Shown: in pieces, positions 1 through 9,414 of the stretch
Layout of the letters: each line of letters begins with the position of its first letter
Numbering within the stretch: the first letter of the stretch is position 1
Source of the DNA: Nostoc sp. PA-18-2419
GTDB taxonomy: Bacteria > Cyanobacteriota > Cyanobacteriia > Cyanobacteriales > Nostocaceae
DNA length: 54,653 bases
NCBI RefSeq assembly: GCF_005869855.1
Contig: NZ_SZNH01000002.1
Location: 106,643-161,295, forward strand
Direction of reading: 5' to 3'
Program-made: the position numbers and the translations under genes
Notes under the pieces: model-generated
Told to the model about the DNA's origin: nothing
The model's database searches: none
Seen by the model: only the letters and a program-made list of their open reading frames with translations

Positions 1-1
1 T

Positions 2-1324
2 ATACAAGCTGGTGTTGCTATTATATTGATGGTCAAAAGGGAGAGCAGCAACAGTACACCTTGTAAAATATTCTACAATCGTCGCCCTGATTTTGATACA
101 GCAGAAACGAAATTAAAATTTTTAGCTGAAACTAAATTTAGTGATATTCATTTTGAACATATTACACCAGATAAAAATCATAACTGGATTAACCAGACAG
201 ATAATGATTTCGATCATCTTTTACCATTAGTTGATAAAGATGTAAAAGCTGGCAAAGTACAGGAAGCAGTTTTTAAGTTATTTTCTAGAGGAATTGCAAC
301 CCAAAGAGATGAATGGGTTTATGATTTATCAGATCAAAATTTAGCGGAAAGAATGAATTTTTGTATAAAAGTTTATCAGAAACAATTGGTTATTCAAGAT
401 TTTGAAGAACTTTCACAAGAAATCAAATGGGATGAAGATTTAAAAAGCTACTTGAAAAGAGGAATAAAAAAAGATTTTAAAGCAAGTAGTATCAAATCAA
501 GTCTCTCTAGACCTTTTTACAAGCAGTATTTATACTTTGACAAGCACTTCAATGGCAGAACATATCAATGGTTTGATATTTTTAATGGAAATGATCTACA
601 GAACAAATATATAGCTTTTTCAGCTTTGGGAAATACTAAACCATTCCATTGCTTAGGGAGCAACTTATTAATTGACTTGCACCTAACAGGAGATTCTCAA
701 TGCCTTCCCCTCTACCGCTACGACAAAGACGGAAACCGCATCGACAATATCACCGACTGGGGATTAACCCAATTCCAAATTCATTACAAGGACTCGACAA
801 TTAGCAAATTAGATATTTTCCACTACACCTACGCTGTCTTACACAATCCCGCCTATCGCATCAAATACGAACTCAACCTAAAACGAGAATTTCCCCGCCT
901 ACCCTTCTATGATGACTTTCACCAATGGGTTAACTGGGGTAAACAGTTGATGGATTTGCACATTAATTATGAAACTGTCGAACCTTATCCTTTAAAACGA
1001 ATTGATTTACCTCTCACTAAAAATAGGATACCAAAGGCAAAACTCAAAACTGATCCAGCCAATGGAACCATTATTTTAGATGATGTTACCACTCTAGAAG
1101 GTATCCCCAAAATTGCTTGGGAATATCGCCTCGGCAACCGTTGTGCTTTAGAATGGATTTTAAATCAATACAAAGAAAAGAAACCTAAAGACCCGACAAT
1201 AGCCGAAAAATTCAATACATATCACTTTGCAGATTATAAAGAAGAGGTAATAGATTTACTACAAAGAGTCTGCACAGTCAGCGTGGAAACAATGCAGATT
1301 ATTCAACAGATTGAGGTGTTGTAA
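2..1324 (+). CDS. Type ISP restriction-modification enzyme, C-terminal part (5' truncated by window edge)
   Basis: The frame is open from base 2 to the TAA at 1322-1324, so the gene continues upstream; the TTG/ATG at 26-31 is internal. The visible 440 residues resemble the C-terminal target-recognition half of single-chain type ISP enzymes (helicase-nuclease, N6-adenine methylase and specificity domains in one protein). Family-like stretches are SALGNTKPFHCLGSNLLIDL, the LTQFQIHY segment and LDIFHYTYAVLHNPAYRIKY. The methylase and helicase parts lie outside the window. The first 650 bases are more AT-rich than the rest and than neighbouring genes, which fits a transferred defence gene. The family call is from recognition only; whether the full enzyme is intact cannot be judged. 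Confidence 0.8.
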   Translation: MQAGVAIILMVKRESSNSTPCKIFYNRRPDFDTAETKLKFLAETKFSDIHFEHITPDKNHNWINQTDNDFDHLLPLVDKDVKAGKVQEAVFKLFSRGIATQRDEWVYDLSDQNLAERMNFCIKVYQKQLVIQDFEELSQEIKWDEDLKSYLKRGIKKDFKASSIKSSLSRPFYKQYLYFDKHFNGRTYQWFDIFNGNDLQNKYIAFSALGNTKPFHCLGSNLLIDLHLTGDSQCLPLYRYDKDGNRIDNITDWGLTQFQIHYKDSTISKLDIFHYTYAVLHNPAYRIKYELNLKREFPRLPFYDDFHQWVNWGKQLMDLHINYETVEPYPLKRIDLPLTKNRIPKAKLKTDPANGTIILDDVTTLEGIPKIAWEYRLGNRCALEWILNQYKEKKPKDPTIAEKFNTYHFADYKEEVIDLLQRVCTVSVETMQIIQQIEVL

Positions 1325-1355
1325 TCGATTTGCTATTTTTTAGTAGGATAGGTTC

Positions 1356-2072
1356 ATGCAAAATGTATTTCCTGGAGAAGTATTCGCTAACACTGCTGAT
1401 TTTGACACAGGTATTCGCCAACTGTTACCACGATACGATGAGATGTTAGAGGTAATTACCCGTTGTCTGCCTTCGACAACTGGACGTATTTTAGAATTAG
1501 GTTGTGGCACAGGCGAACTTAGTCTCAAAATACTCAACAGCCATCCAGATACTGAAGTAATTGCCTTAGATTACTCGCCTCGAATGCTACAATTTGCCCA
1601 AGAGAAAATCGCAGCAGCAGGATATCAACAACGATGGACTGGTATAGAAGCAGACTTTGGTGACTGGGCAAATAATCCAGAGAAGTTGGATATTGCTAGC
1701 AAATTTGATGCTTGTGTTTCATCCTTAGCAATTCACCATCTTCAGGATGAGATGAAATTGAAGTTATTTGAGCGAATTGCTACTAGCCTTACTCAAGACG
1801 GCTGTTTTTGGAATGCAGACCCTACTTTACCAGAATCACCAGCTTTAGCAGAAGTTTACCAAGCGGCACGTGAGAAATGGGCAGTTCAAGAAGGAATTAA
1901 TTTGACAGAGATTCACGCCAAACGCGGCACCAGTAGTACTCAAGGTTACTCCAGTCAAAACCAGGTAGCTACTTTAGATACCCATTTACAGATGTTAACT
2001 ACAGCTGGGTTTAAGACAGTGGCAGTACCTTGGAAATATTACGGTTTAACTGTATTTGGTGGCTGGCTGTAA
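1356..2072 (+). CDS. Class I SAM-dependent methyltransferase
   Basis: 238 residues with a standard class I fold: motif I ILELGCGTGELSL near residues 45-57, the acidic end of beta-2 at VIALDYSPRML, and a motif IV-like FDACVSSLAIHHL. This small stand-alone methyltransferase type includes ubiE-like and tRNA/small-molecule enzymes; the substrate is not predictable. ATG follows 31 bases after the restriction gene with no clear Shine-Dalgarno site, so co-transcription is possible. A strong inverted repeat 45 bases downstream probably ends the transcript. Confidence 0.85.
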   Translation: MQNVFPGEVFANTADFDTGIRQLLPRYDEMLEVITRCLPSTTGRILELGCGTGELSLKILNSHPDTEVIALDYSPRMLQFAQEKIAAAGYQQRWTGIEADFGDWANNPEKLDIASKFDACVSSLAIHHLQDEMKLKLFERIATSLTQDGCFWNADPTLPESPALAEVYQAAREKWAVQEGINLTEIHAKRGTSSTQGYSSQNQVATLDTHLQMLTTAGFKTVAVPWKYYGLTVFGGWL

Positions 2073-2117
2073 AAACTTTAGATTTTGAATGTCCGGATTT
2101 AGATTTAATAAAAAGTT

Positions 2118-2155
2118 AAAATTCCTGACTTATTTAAAAAGTCAGGAATTTTATT
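2118..2155 (+). terminator. Strong stem-loop terminator after methyltransferase gene
   Basis: Two perfect 14-base arms (2118-2131 and 2139-2152, core TTCCTGACTT/AAGTCAGGAA) enclose a 7-base loop. The A-run before and T-run after make it usable in both directions. It sits 45 bases after the methyltransferase stop. Confidence 0.8.
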
Positions 2156-2654
2156 ATTCACAAATTATTAAGTAATAATATAGCAATCAGCTTTAATTTT
2201 TGAACTTATTTGCGTAGTGCGCTTCGTGCAGTGCAATTGGGATAGATAGGCAATAAGCAACAGTTAACAAGACTCTTCAAGTTATACATAGCTTTGTAAT
2301 AATTAAATAGGAGTCAGATAGTAACAAAATGGCAATAAATAATATTATTTACTTTGAAAAGAACTATTATATAAACGCATCAGGTCTAGAAAGAGTAAGG
2401 AATTTCGAGTTCTGAGTACTAAGTAAAACTTTCTGACTTTACTTAGGAGATTAAACAAAGAACTTGTTTCTTTAGCAAAAGTACCCCATAAGGGTACTAT
2501 GCATACTCAACAGACTTATCTGAATATATAAAGTAGAAAATTTACTAACAAAAAGACACCAGGGGCACAGGATTTGGATTCATTTTTCTACTTTTTTTAA
2601 AAGTGTGGTTAAAGCCACTCGCCATCACTTAGTTTCAAAAGGAGAATATCTTGG
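2156..2654. other. Intergenic region upstream of the protealysin gene
   Basis: About 500 AT-rich bases without a convincing gene. It holds a fragment of a dispersed GCGTAGTGCGC-type repeat near 2210-2235 and an inverted repeat GTACCC-CATAA-GGGTAC at 2481-2497, about 160 bases before the protease start. A good Shine-Dalgarno AAAGGAGA lies at 2638-2645. Confidence 0.5.
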
Positions 2655-3734
2655 ATGGCTCGAAATAAAAAGAAATCAGCCCGGTTTAAGCATGAGCATC
2701 CACTTTACTCTAGATGCCCGATTTGTTGTATTGTCCCGCCACACATGCTGGAAAATGTCGTAGTGAATGGAAATTCCCAGCAGCGGAGTTGGGCTTTTCA
2801 TACATTAAATATTTCGGCACAATTTCTGGGACGGAGAAACATCGTAGGTAATATTTCTTTTGCACCTTCTCCGGGTGAGAAGCGCCGCACGATTTACGAT
2901 GCTAAAAGTGGGCAGCAACTTCCTGGCACAGTGGTACGTGCTGAGGGAGACCCTCTCAGCAGTGATATAGCAGTAAATGAAGCCTATGATGCTGCTGGTG
3001 CTACTTATGACTTGTTTTATGAGATATTTGATCGCAATTCCGTTGATGACAAAGGTCTGCGTTTAGATTCTACCGTGCATTATGGCGTCAAATACGATAA
3101 CGCCTTTTGGAACGGCGACCAAATGGTTTATGGTGATGGCGACGGAGAACTGTTTCAACGCTTTACAGCATCAATTGATGTAATTGGACACGAGCTAACT
3201 CATGGTGTCACTCAGTATGAAGCAGGGTTACTGTATTATGGCGAATCAGGGGCACTCAATGAATCCTTTTCTGATGTTTTTGGCTCCTTGGTGAAACAAA
3301 AAGTCAAAAATCAAACTGCACAAGAGGCAGACTGGCTAATTGGAGAAGGTCTTTTAGCCCCAACTGTCAAAGGTATTGCCCTCCGCTCGATGAAAGCACC
3401 GGGAACAGCATACGATGACTCAGTACTGGGTAAAGACCCCCAACCTGGGCACATGAAAGATAAGTATACTGGTACTGATGATAACGGTGGGGTGCATATC
3501 AACTCAGGCATCCCTAACTATGCCTTTTATTTAGCGGCTACCGAGATTGGCGGTTATGCCTGGGAAAAAGTCGGTAAAATATGGTACATAGCTTTGCGCG
3601 ATCGCCTGCGTGCAAAAGCAGATTTTAAAAAAGCTGCCAATGTCACGATTCAAATTGCTGGCGAACTTTACGGTAATGACAGTAATGAGCAGAAAGCCGT
3701 GCAGAACGCTTGGCAAAAGGTAGGGGTTATTTAG
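2655..3734 (+). CDS. Protealysin-like M4 family zinc metalloprotease
   Basis: 359-residue thermolysin-family (M4) protease. The zinc/catalytic motif is HELTHGVTQYE near residue 178, followed by the GALNESFSDVFG helix with the third zinc ligand Glu, and the late NGGVHINSGIPNYAFY segment with the active-site His. There is no classical signal peptide. The short N-terminus carries a C-P-I-C pair and the PPHMLENV motif of protealysin-type short propeptides, so this is the intracellular-type subgroup, shorter than secreted thermolysin precursors. ATG 2655 is supported by AAGGAG 10 bases upstream. The next gene encodes an emfourin-type inhibitor, the known partner of protealysins. Confidence 0.93.
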   Translation: MARNKKKSARFKHEHPLYSRCPICCIVPPHMLENVVVNGNSQQRSWAFHTLNISAQFLGRRNIVGNISFAPSPGEKRRTIYDAKSGQQLPGTVVRAEGDPLSSDIAVNEAYDAAGATYDLFYEIFDRNSVDDKGLRLDSTVHYGVKYDNAFWNGDQMVYGDGDGELFQRFTASIDVIGHELTHGVTQYEAGLLYYGESGALNESFSDVFGSLVKQKVKNQTAQEADWLIGEGLLAPTVKGIALRSMKAPGTAYDDSVLGKDPQPGHMKDKYTGTDDNGGVHINSGIPNYAFYLAATEIGGYAWEKVGKIWYIALRDRLRAKADFKKAANVTIQIAGELYGNDSNEQKAVQNAWQKVGVI

Positions 3735-3761
3735 TACAGACGCGATTAATCGCGTCTGTAC
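3734..3761. repeat. 28-bp perfect palindrome (dispersed Nostocales-type repeat) at protease stop codon
   Basis: A perfect self-complementary sequence centred on GCGATTAATCGC with GTACAGAC/GTCTGTAC ends. It begins on the last base of the protease stop codon. A diverged copy (GCGATTAATTGCGTCTGTA) is found inside the thiO-thiG linker at 33292-33318. Such GCGATTAATCGC palindromes are familiar as dispersed repeats in Nostoc-like genomes. As RNA it forms a stable hairpin that could attenuate read-through to the inhibitor gene. Confidence 0.85.
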
Positions 3762-3768
3762 AAGAGTG

Positions 3769-3858
3769 AGGAGTTGAGAAAAAACTTTAACTCCTAAGTT
3801 TACTTTTAGCCATGCTAGTTGTTGTTGCTAAACTGGGAGGTGAGAATTCTCATCTCCC
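3769..3858 (+). other. Two further inverted repeats between protease and inhibitor genes
   Basis: The first has 7-base arms AGGAGTT (3769-3775) and AACTCCT (3789-3795). The second, at 3835-3858, is a 24-base near-perfect palindrome (GGGAGGTGAGAA/TTCTCATCTCCC, one symmetric mismatch pair). Together with the 28-bp palindrome, three hairpins lie in the 171-base gap. Confidence 0.6.
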
Positions 3859-3905
3859 ATTCTTTGCATTTCTCCCAGCTAAATAACACAACAAACAGCA
3901 AAAAA

Positions 3906-4205
3906 ATGCGGATATCATTTGAACGCACAGGCGGCTTTGCTGGAATTAGCAAGAAAACAACGGTTGATACATCTGAACTCCCAGCAAACGAAGCTAATAC
4001 CCTTAAGAGACTAGTGGAAGCTGCTGATTTTTTTAGGCTACCTGAACAAATTACCTCGCCTAATCCCCAGAGCGATCGCTTTCAATATAAATTAACAGTG
4101 GAAGATAACGATAAGCACCACACGGTGATTGTCAGCGAGTCAGTATTGCCAGGAACCTTAAGACCCCTGATTGAATGGCTACAAAATTCAGCACAAAAAA
4201 GGTAA
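3906..4205 (+). CDS. Emfourin-type inhibitor of protealysin
   Basis: 99-residue soluble protein starting MRISFERTGGFAG, continuing with LPANEANTLKRLVEAADFF, a DRFQYKLTVED strand and ending in VLPGTLRPLIEWLQ. This matches the emfourin family, small proteins encoded next to protealysin genes that bind and block the M4 protease. A longer reading frame begins at 3819, but its first 29 residues look like non-coding leader, so ATG 3906 is preferred although no Shine-Dalgarno site is obvious. The order enzyme then inhibitor supports a cognate pair. Confidence 0.85.
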   Translation: MRISFERTGGFAGISKKTTVDTSELPANEANTLKRLVEAADFFRLPEQITSPNPQSDRFQYKLTVEDNDKHHTVIVSESVLPGTLRPLIEWLQNSAQKR

Positions 4206-4221
4206 TTTGCTCCAGAAGTTA

Positions 4222-5130
4222 ATGGAAAATAAATATAACTCTGCACCCGAACAAGAAGCTAGTGATTTTTTGCATCTAGCATCTGTAAAAGAGGATTGGG
4301 GTGGAGACGGTAGAGGGCGCATGAACCTGTCAGGAAGGCGCACAGCAATCTCCAAAGAGTACGTACCTCGTCAGTATCATTTTTTTGAAATAAATACTGT
4401 GCCAGAAGAGCATGGGTGGCGAGTAAGTGGAATGCCAGAAAATGTAGCACCTGGAAGCCGTCGATTACTGACTTGGCATGATAGTGGTGCATCTACTTCA
4501 AAAGTAGTTTTACCGCCTCAGTTTGAAGCGCCTTCTGGCTTTTTTACTGCCGATTTAGAGATTTTTGTACTTAGGGGTGCAATTCAATTAGGTGAGTGGC
4601 AATTAAATAAGCATGGCTACTCTTTTATCCCCGCAGGAGTGAGAGTAGGGCCTTGGAAAGCGTTAGGTGATGAGGTAACAGAAATCCTCTGGATGGAGAA
4701 TGGCCCAGTTCCGTTGAAGTATAAAAATGCAATAAACGATCATCCAGATGCTAGATTGCATGACTTCATTCCAGCATTGGATAGCAAATTGCTACCGTGG
4801 GGCAAGACAGATACAGTTCAATTTGAGGTATCTAAAAAAAAGTACCTCAGAAAAGATAGTAACGGCGGTGGAGTATGGTTGCTTGCTATCTTGCCACATT
4901 ACGATGGCAAGTATCAAATGATTCAATCTTATAACGAAGAAGCATATGGTTTAGTTGGATACTGTGATATAGGAAATTACAGTTTTGCAAAAGACCACTT
5001 TGGCTATTGTCCTAGCTTTAGCACTCTTCCTAAACACACAACGGACGATGGCGGTTTGTTCTTTGTCAGAGTTGATAGGGATTTATCACAAGTTGGAACA
5101 GTCTTGTCATATGCAGCTGAAGACGCATAG
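4222..5130 (+). CDS. Cupin-fold protein (possibly DUF4437-like)
   Basis: 302 residues. The N-terminal half reads as a cupin barrel: strands around FTADLEIFVLRGAIQLGEW and the HGYSFIPAGVRVGPW turn, typical of bicupin proteins. A second barrel-like half follows (GGVWLLAILPHYDG onward). The metal-binding His pattern is not complete, so it may be a sensor or isomerase-like cupin. The start is ATG 4222; an upstream in-frame ATG at 4171 would overlap the inhibitor gene. The 16-base gap from the emfourin gene suggests one transcript with the protease and inhibitor. It ends five bases from the convergent amidohydrolase. No specific substrate is suggested. Confidence 0.65.
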   Translation: MENKYNSAPEQEASDFLHLASVKEDWGGDGRGRMNLSGRRTAISKEYVPRQYHFFEINTVPEEHGWRVSGMPENVAPGSRRLLTWHDSGASTSKVVLPPQFEAPSGFFTADLEIFVLRGAIQLGEWQLNKHGYSFIPAGVRVGPWKALGDEVTEILWMENGPVPLKYKNAINDHPDARLHDFIPALDSKLLPWGKTDTVQFEVSKKKYLRKDSNGGGVWLLAILPHYDGKYQMIQSYNEEAYGLVGYCDIGNYSFAKDHFGYCPSFSTLPKHTTDDGGLFFVRVDRDLSQVGTVLSYAAEDA

Positions 5131-5135
5131 GCTTT

Positions 5136-6635
5136 TTAAGCATCAATGTTTCCGTAAGGATTACTAGAAGGTCTTTTTAAATAACGTCCAGTTGGCGAAC
5201 CCAAAACCTGTCCATTGTTGTAAATAAGATTTCCCCGCAAAAAGGTACTCTTCACCCGTCCAGTTAACTCTACTCCTTCAAAAGGTGTATAACCTTGTTG
5301 TGACTCCGACTCAGCCGCACGTACCACAAAGCTTTCATTAGGATCTACCAATACCAAGTCAGCATCATAACCAATGGCAATATCACCTTTCTCTAACAAC
5401 CCAAAGCGCCGCGATGGGTTCCAAGATAGTAACTTAGCCATGTGACTGTAAGACATTCCCCGCTTACTACCTTCACTAAATACACCAGAAAGTAAATATT
5501 CTGTACCGCCAAAACCAGACTTCGCTAACCAAATATTATTCGGTTGTTTTGCCCTTCTTTTTTGTTCCGCAGAACAGCAAGCATGGTCGCTAACTATCCA
5601 ATCTACTTGATTATTAAGTACTGCTTGCCATAAATATTCCACATCAGCACGGGGACGAATAGGAGGATTTACTTTTGCCCAAATTGTATTGGGAGTATCG
5701 ACATCTAATAATAAATGTCCGACAGTAACCTCTCGTCGAAAATTGATATGAGGAAAAGCAGTTTGCATAGTCAAAGCTGCTTCCATTGCCTTACGCGAAC
5801 TCAAGTGCAACAAATTGATATTTACACAGTTAGTCTCGTGTGCCAAATAAGCTGCAATGCAAATTGCTAACCCTTCAGAATGAGGTGGACGTGCTGCACT
5901 ATAGGCGTGTAGTCCGCTAAGACTAGAATCAGTTTCAACTATTTTGGTATAGGCGTTGAGAATTTCTGCAACTTCACAGTGCAAACTCAAACTGATAGTA
6001 TCTCGCGCTTGTGGATGTTCTGCCATCAAGCGAGTTAGACCACGCATAATAAACTCAAAATGAGCGAAATCGTAGCGTTCCTCTTTATTAATCATTAAAA
6101 ACAGGTTTTGCTGGTCTGACAAACCATGCAACCCATATCCACCATAAAACATGAAGATTTTAAACGAAGATATCCCGTATTCCTCAAACAAAACAGGTAT
6201 TTCATCGATATGCTGGCTAGCTATAGGTGCAACGTGATAGCTATAATCTACAAAAAAATTGCCTGCGGATAACGCTAACACCTCTGGAAAAAAATCTTGA
6301 TAAGAACCACCTTTATTGAGATAATACTGCCCTGTACGAATGTAATTTAAGCTAGTAGTTACGCCTCCCATTGCCGCTGCTTTGCTTTCAGTCACAGCAT
6401 CTTTGTCGAGGGGTTGATAGATACCAATGTGCATATGGGCATCCACAACCCCAGGAAAGCCCAGCAAGTTTTTGCCATCAAATACCTCTTTAGCTGTGTC
6501 TGGGCTAATATTAGGGGCAATCTGAGCAAATTTTCCATCCTTAATTCCTAAATCAAGTAGTTCGATTGCATCTTGATGGGGACGAACTACCCGCACATTT
6601 TTGATAACTCGATCTAATACGGGAGTTTCAGACAT
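5136..6635 (-). CDS. Dihydropyrimidinase/hydantoinase-family amidohydrolase
   Basis: 499-residue binuclear-metal amidohydrolase of the cyclic-amidase group (hydantoinase, dihydropyrimidinase, allantoinase, dihydroorotase). The full ligand set is visible: VDAHMH (HxH), SSFKIFMFYGG with the lysine that would be carbamylated, SLHCEVAEI, NLLHLSS, and catalytic Asp in WIVSDHA. The C-terminal GYDADLVLVDP composite-sandwich strand is also present. ATG 6635 is chosen over a GTG at 6647; AGG lies just before it. It diverges from the hydroxylase-like gene over 117 bases and converges with the cupin gene with a 5-base gap. The ring substrate is unknown; no hydantoin racemase or carbamoylase is nearby. 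Confidence 0.85.
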   Translation of the reverse strand: MSETPVLDRVIKNVRVVRPHQDAIELLDLGIKDGKFAQIAPNISPDTAKEVFDGKNLLGFPGVVDAHMHIGIYQPLDKDAVTESKAAAMGGVTTSLNYIRTGQYYLNKGGSYQDFFPEVLALSAGNFFVDYSYHVAPIASQHIDEIPVLFEEYGISSFKIFMFYGGYGLHGLSDQQNLFLMINKEERYDFAHFEFIMRGLTRLMAEHPQARDTISLSLHCEVAEILNAYTKIVETDSSLSGLHAYSAARPPHSEGLAICIAAYLAHETNCVNINLLHLSSRKAMEAALTMQTAFPHINFRREVTVGHLLLDVDTPNTIWAKVNPPIRPRADVEYLWQAVLNNQVDWIVSDHACCSAEQKRRAKQPNNIWLAKSGFGGTEYLLSGVFSEGSKRGMSYSHMAKLLSWNPSRRFGLLEKGDIAIGYDADLVLVDPNESFVVRAAESESQQGYTPFEGVELTGRVKSTFLRGNLIYNNGQVLGSPTGRYLKRPSSNPYGNIDA

Positions 6636-6752
6636 AGTAGACCTCACACTAAAATGAGTTTAGTCCGGAATTCCAACATCGAATCAGGACGAAGACCAAA
6701 TCCCATCATTATATAACGGTTTTTTATTAAATTATCTTCAGGAGAAAAGACA

Positions 6753-7547
6753 ATGGAAACCTTTAATGAATATCATCTAAACCCAGAGCAATTTCCTTTT
6801 CTCAAAAGCTTTCAAGATAATTGGCAAGTGATTAGAGATGAGTTTACACATTTTGTGAAAAATGCATCTAATGAGGAGTTTAAATTTACTTACGATATTC
6901 TCGGTCCCAAAAATAAGACAATTAAAACGAAGGGAAATTCTAAATACAGTGCTTTTGGTATTTTATTTCAAGGTCTTTTTATTGAAAAATATATTCAAAT
7001 ACATCAAATACAATATCCTGATTATGAAGCAGATAATGCATCAGGAAAAGCACTTGCCTTAAGAGAAAAATATTTTTTAAATTTAGCTAAAGTAATAGAA
7101 AAAGTTAACTTTAGTGATGATGAAATCATCAGAAATGTGTATTTTGGTACATTCCATCCCGGCTTGGATATCAAGCTACATGTAAACTATAACCCTCATA
7201 TGAATCGTGGTTATCTAGGATTGATTGTACCAGAGGGAGATGTGGCTATGAAGATATGCCACGAGCAGCTTTATTGGCATGAAGGAAAATTTTTGGTTTT
7301 AGATCATAGCTATCCACACTGTCCGCATAATTACACGAATTATGACAGAACTGTATTAGTTATAGACTTTTTTAAACCGGATAAATATAGAGAAGAAGTT
7401 ATCCAATTTGAAAAAGAACAAGTCATACAACGTATGCAAGATAATCCTTACAGCTTAGGTGTTTTTGGTAAAAGTGATAAAGCTAAAGAAGAAGATTTTA
7501 TTAAGTATGGTTTAGCTCATCAGTTAAAGTGGGATAAAGCTTTATAA
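6753..7547 (+). CDS. Aspartyl/asparaginyl beta-hydroxylase-domain protein
   Basis: 264 residues of the Asp_Arg_Hydrox family, Fe(II)/2-oxoglutarate-dependent oxygenases. Recognisable are the fHPGLDIKLHVNYNPH strand carrying the first iron ligand His, the GLIVPEGDVAMKI segment, and LVLDHSYPHCPHNYTNYDRTVLVIDFFKP with the distal His and the 2-oxoglutarate-binding Arg. AGGAG eight bases before ATG 6753 supports the start. Known relatives hydroxylate proteins, peptides or free amino-acid derivatives; no substrate can be named here. The gene faces away from the amidohydrolase, and the two may share a regulatory region. Confidence 0.85.
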   Translation: METFNEYHLNPEQFPFLKSFQDNWQVIRDEFTHFVKNASNEEFKFTYDILGPKNKTIKTKGNSKYSAFGILFQGLFIEKYIQIHQIQYPDYEADNASGKALALREKYFLNLAKVIEKVNFSDDEIIRNVYFGTFHPGLDIKLHVNYNPHMNRGYLGLIVPEGDVAMKICHEQLYWHEGKFLVLDHSYPHCPHNYTNYDRTVLVIDFFKPDKYREEVIQFEKEQVIQRMQDNPYSLGVFGKSDKAKEEDFIKYGLAHQLKWDKAL

Positions 7548-7797
7548 GCTTAATTTTATCTCTACACTGCCTGAGTAAAGTAATCCAGACGAGATAATGG
7601 CAGGGATTCAGAGAAAACAAAATAGCAAATTTTACTCAATTGAGGGAAAATTATTTAAATATAAAAAATATTACCAATACTTACTCAAGGTCAGTAAGAG
7701 TAAGTCCTAGTATCTGGTGATTTTTCACAATTTAAGGCTGCAAGGTAACGATATGAGCGGCCATCATGAAAAAGTTATATTCCTAAAGAGGTTAGTC

Positions 7798-9177
7798 ATG
7801 GGAACTCCTGATTCAGACGCACTGGTATTTTTTGGGGCAACAGGCGATCTGGCCTACAAGAAAATCTTTCCCAGCCTTCAGGCAATGGTACGGCGGGATA
7901 ATCTCAATGTCCCAGTAATTGGCGTTGCCGGACGATCTTGGACAACAGATCAACTTAGGGAAAGGGTACGTGATAGCCTAGAACATCATGGTGGTGTAGA
8001 TCAAGTCGCATTTGAGAAACTTTCCTCACAACTCCAGTACATTTCAGGTGACTACAACAAACCAGAAACTTACGAGAAATTACGTCAAGCCCTTGGTGAT
8101 GCAACTCATCCCCTTTACTATCTGGCAATTCCACCGAGCCTGTTTGCACAAGTCGTGGCAGGATTGGGCGAATCAGGCTGTGCTAAAAATGCTCGGGTGG
8201 TAATTGAAAAACCATTTGGACGGGATTTAGAATCAGCACGCGAATTAAATAAAGTTGTAACATCAGTTTTTCCCGAATCATCCATCTATCGCATCGACCA
8301 TTACCTGGGTAAAGAGCCACTGCTGAATTTACTCTATTTTCGGTTTGCCAACTCTTTTCTCGAACCAATCTGGAATCGCAACTATGTTGAAAGCATCCAG
8401 ATTGTCATGGCAGAGAACTTTGGCATTCAAGGAAGGGGGCGCTTCTATGAGGAGACTGGTGCGATTCGGGATGTGGTGGAAAACCATATGCTGCAAGTAT
8501 TAGCTTCAGTATGCATGGATGCTCCTGGCAGTACCGCTGCTGATGCGATTCGGGATGAAAAAGAGCGTATTCTCAAAGCTATACCTTCACTGCAACCCGA
8601 TGATATTATTCGCGGTCAATTTTGCGGCTACCGCAACGAAGAAGGTGTTTCTCCTGATTCCCAAGTAGAAACTTTTGTTGCTGTGCGGTTCTTTATTAAT
8701 ACGTGGCGGTGGTCAGGAGTTCCTATTTACATCAGGGCTGGGAAGAACTTGCCTGTTAAAACTACTGAGGTCATGGTCAAGCTCAAGTGTCCACCTCTAG
8801 ATGTGTTCCAGGAAGAAGGAAAAGAAAACACTAATTATGTTCGTTTTTTATTAGAGCCGGAGGTAATTGTGGCATTGGGTACTCGTGCCAAAATCCCTGG
8901 AGAAGACATGAGCGGCTCTGCGGTTGAACTGTTGTCCTTTTACGGAGGTGGCAACGAGATGGAACCCTATGAACGTTTATTGGGTGATGCTATGCGAGGC
9001 GATCCCACCTTGTCTGTACGGGAAGATACCGTAGAAGAGGAATGGCGAATTGTCCAGGCAATTCTCGATAACGTTACACCCGTTTACGAGTATGAGCCAA
9101 ATACATGGGGCCCGCCTGAGTCAGATAAACTGCTCTTGCCAAGCGATCGCTGGTATAATCCTTTGGCAAAAGAGTAG
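7798..9177 (+). CDS. zwf: Glucose-6-phosphate 1-dehydrogenase (stand-alone paralogue)
   Basis: About 459 residues. It oxidises glucose-6-phosphate to 6-phosphogluconolactone with NADP+. Visible motifs are the dinucleotide-binding [15 protein letters not shown], the [11 protein letters not shown] segment and the substrate-binding active-site signature [10 protein letters not shown]. In cyanobacteria the main zwf usually sits with fbp, tal and opcA; none of these is nearby, so this may be a second copy. Start ATG 7798 has AGAGG upstream and places the NADP loop at the usual distance; ATG 7753 with AAGG is an alternative that adds 15 residues. Confidence 0.9.
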   Translation: MGTPDSDALVFFGATGDLAYKKIFPSLQAMVRRDNLNVPVIGVAGRSWTTDQLRERVRDSLEHHGGVDQVAFEKLSSQLQYISGDYNKPETYEKLRQALGDATHPLYYLAIPPSLFAQVVAGLGESGCAKNARVVIEKPFGRDLESARELNKVVTSVFPESSIYRIDHYLGKEPLLNLLYFRFANSFLEPIWNRNYVESIQIVMAENFGIQGRGRFYEETGAIRDVVENHMLQVLASVCMDAPGSTAADAIRDEKERILKAIPSLQPDDIIRGQFCGYRNEEGVSPDSQVETFVAVRFFINTWRWSGVPIYIRAGKNLPVKTTEVMVKLKCPPLDVFQEEGKENTNYVRFLLEPEVIVALGTRAKIPGEDMSGSAVELLSFYGGGNEMEPYERLLGDAMRGDPTLSVREDTVEEEWRIVQAILDNVTPVYEYEPNTWGPPESDKLLLPSDRWYNPLAKE

Positions 9178-9414
9178 CATATATTACTCAAAAATTTAAA
9201 ACTTGTTGTTGTTTCTATTTCAGGCACTTTTTGGACTTTGGATAAAAAGAAGCTGGTTGGCTAATTCATATAAACCGCAATTTCTGGGGTGAGACGCTAC
9301 GACATCTCAAAGCTTTGAGGATAGCGATCGCAATTCGCTAACAAAGTCAATATTTACAGGAACACAGCTTTTTTATCAAAGTCCAATACTGACTGACATG
9401 AAAAATAATAATTG

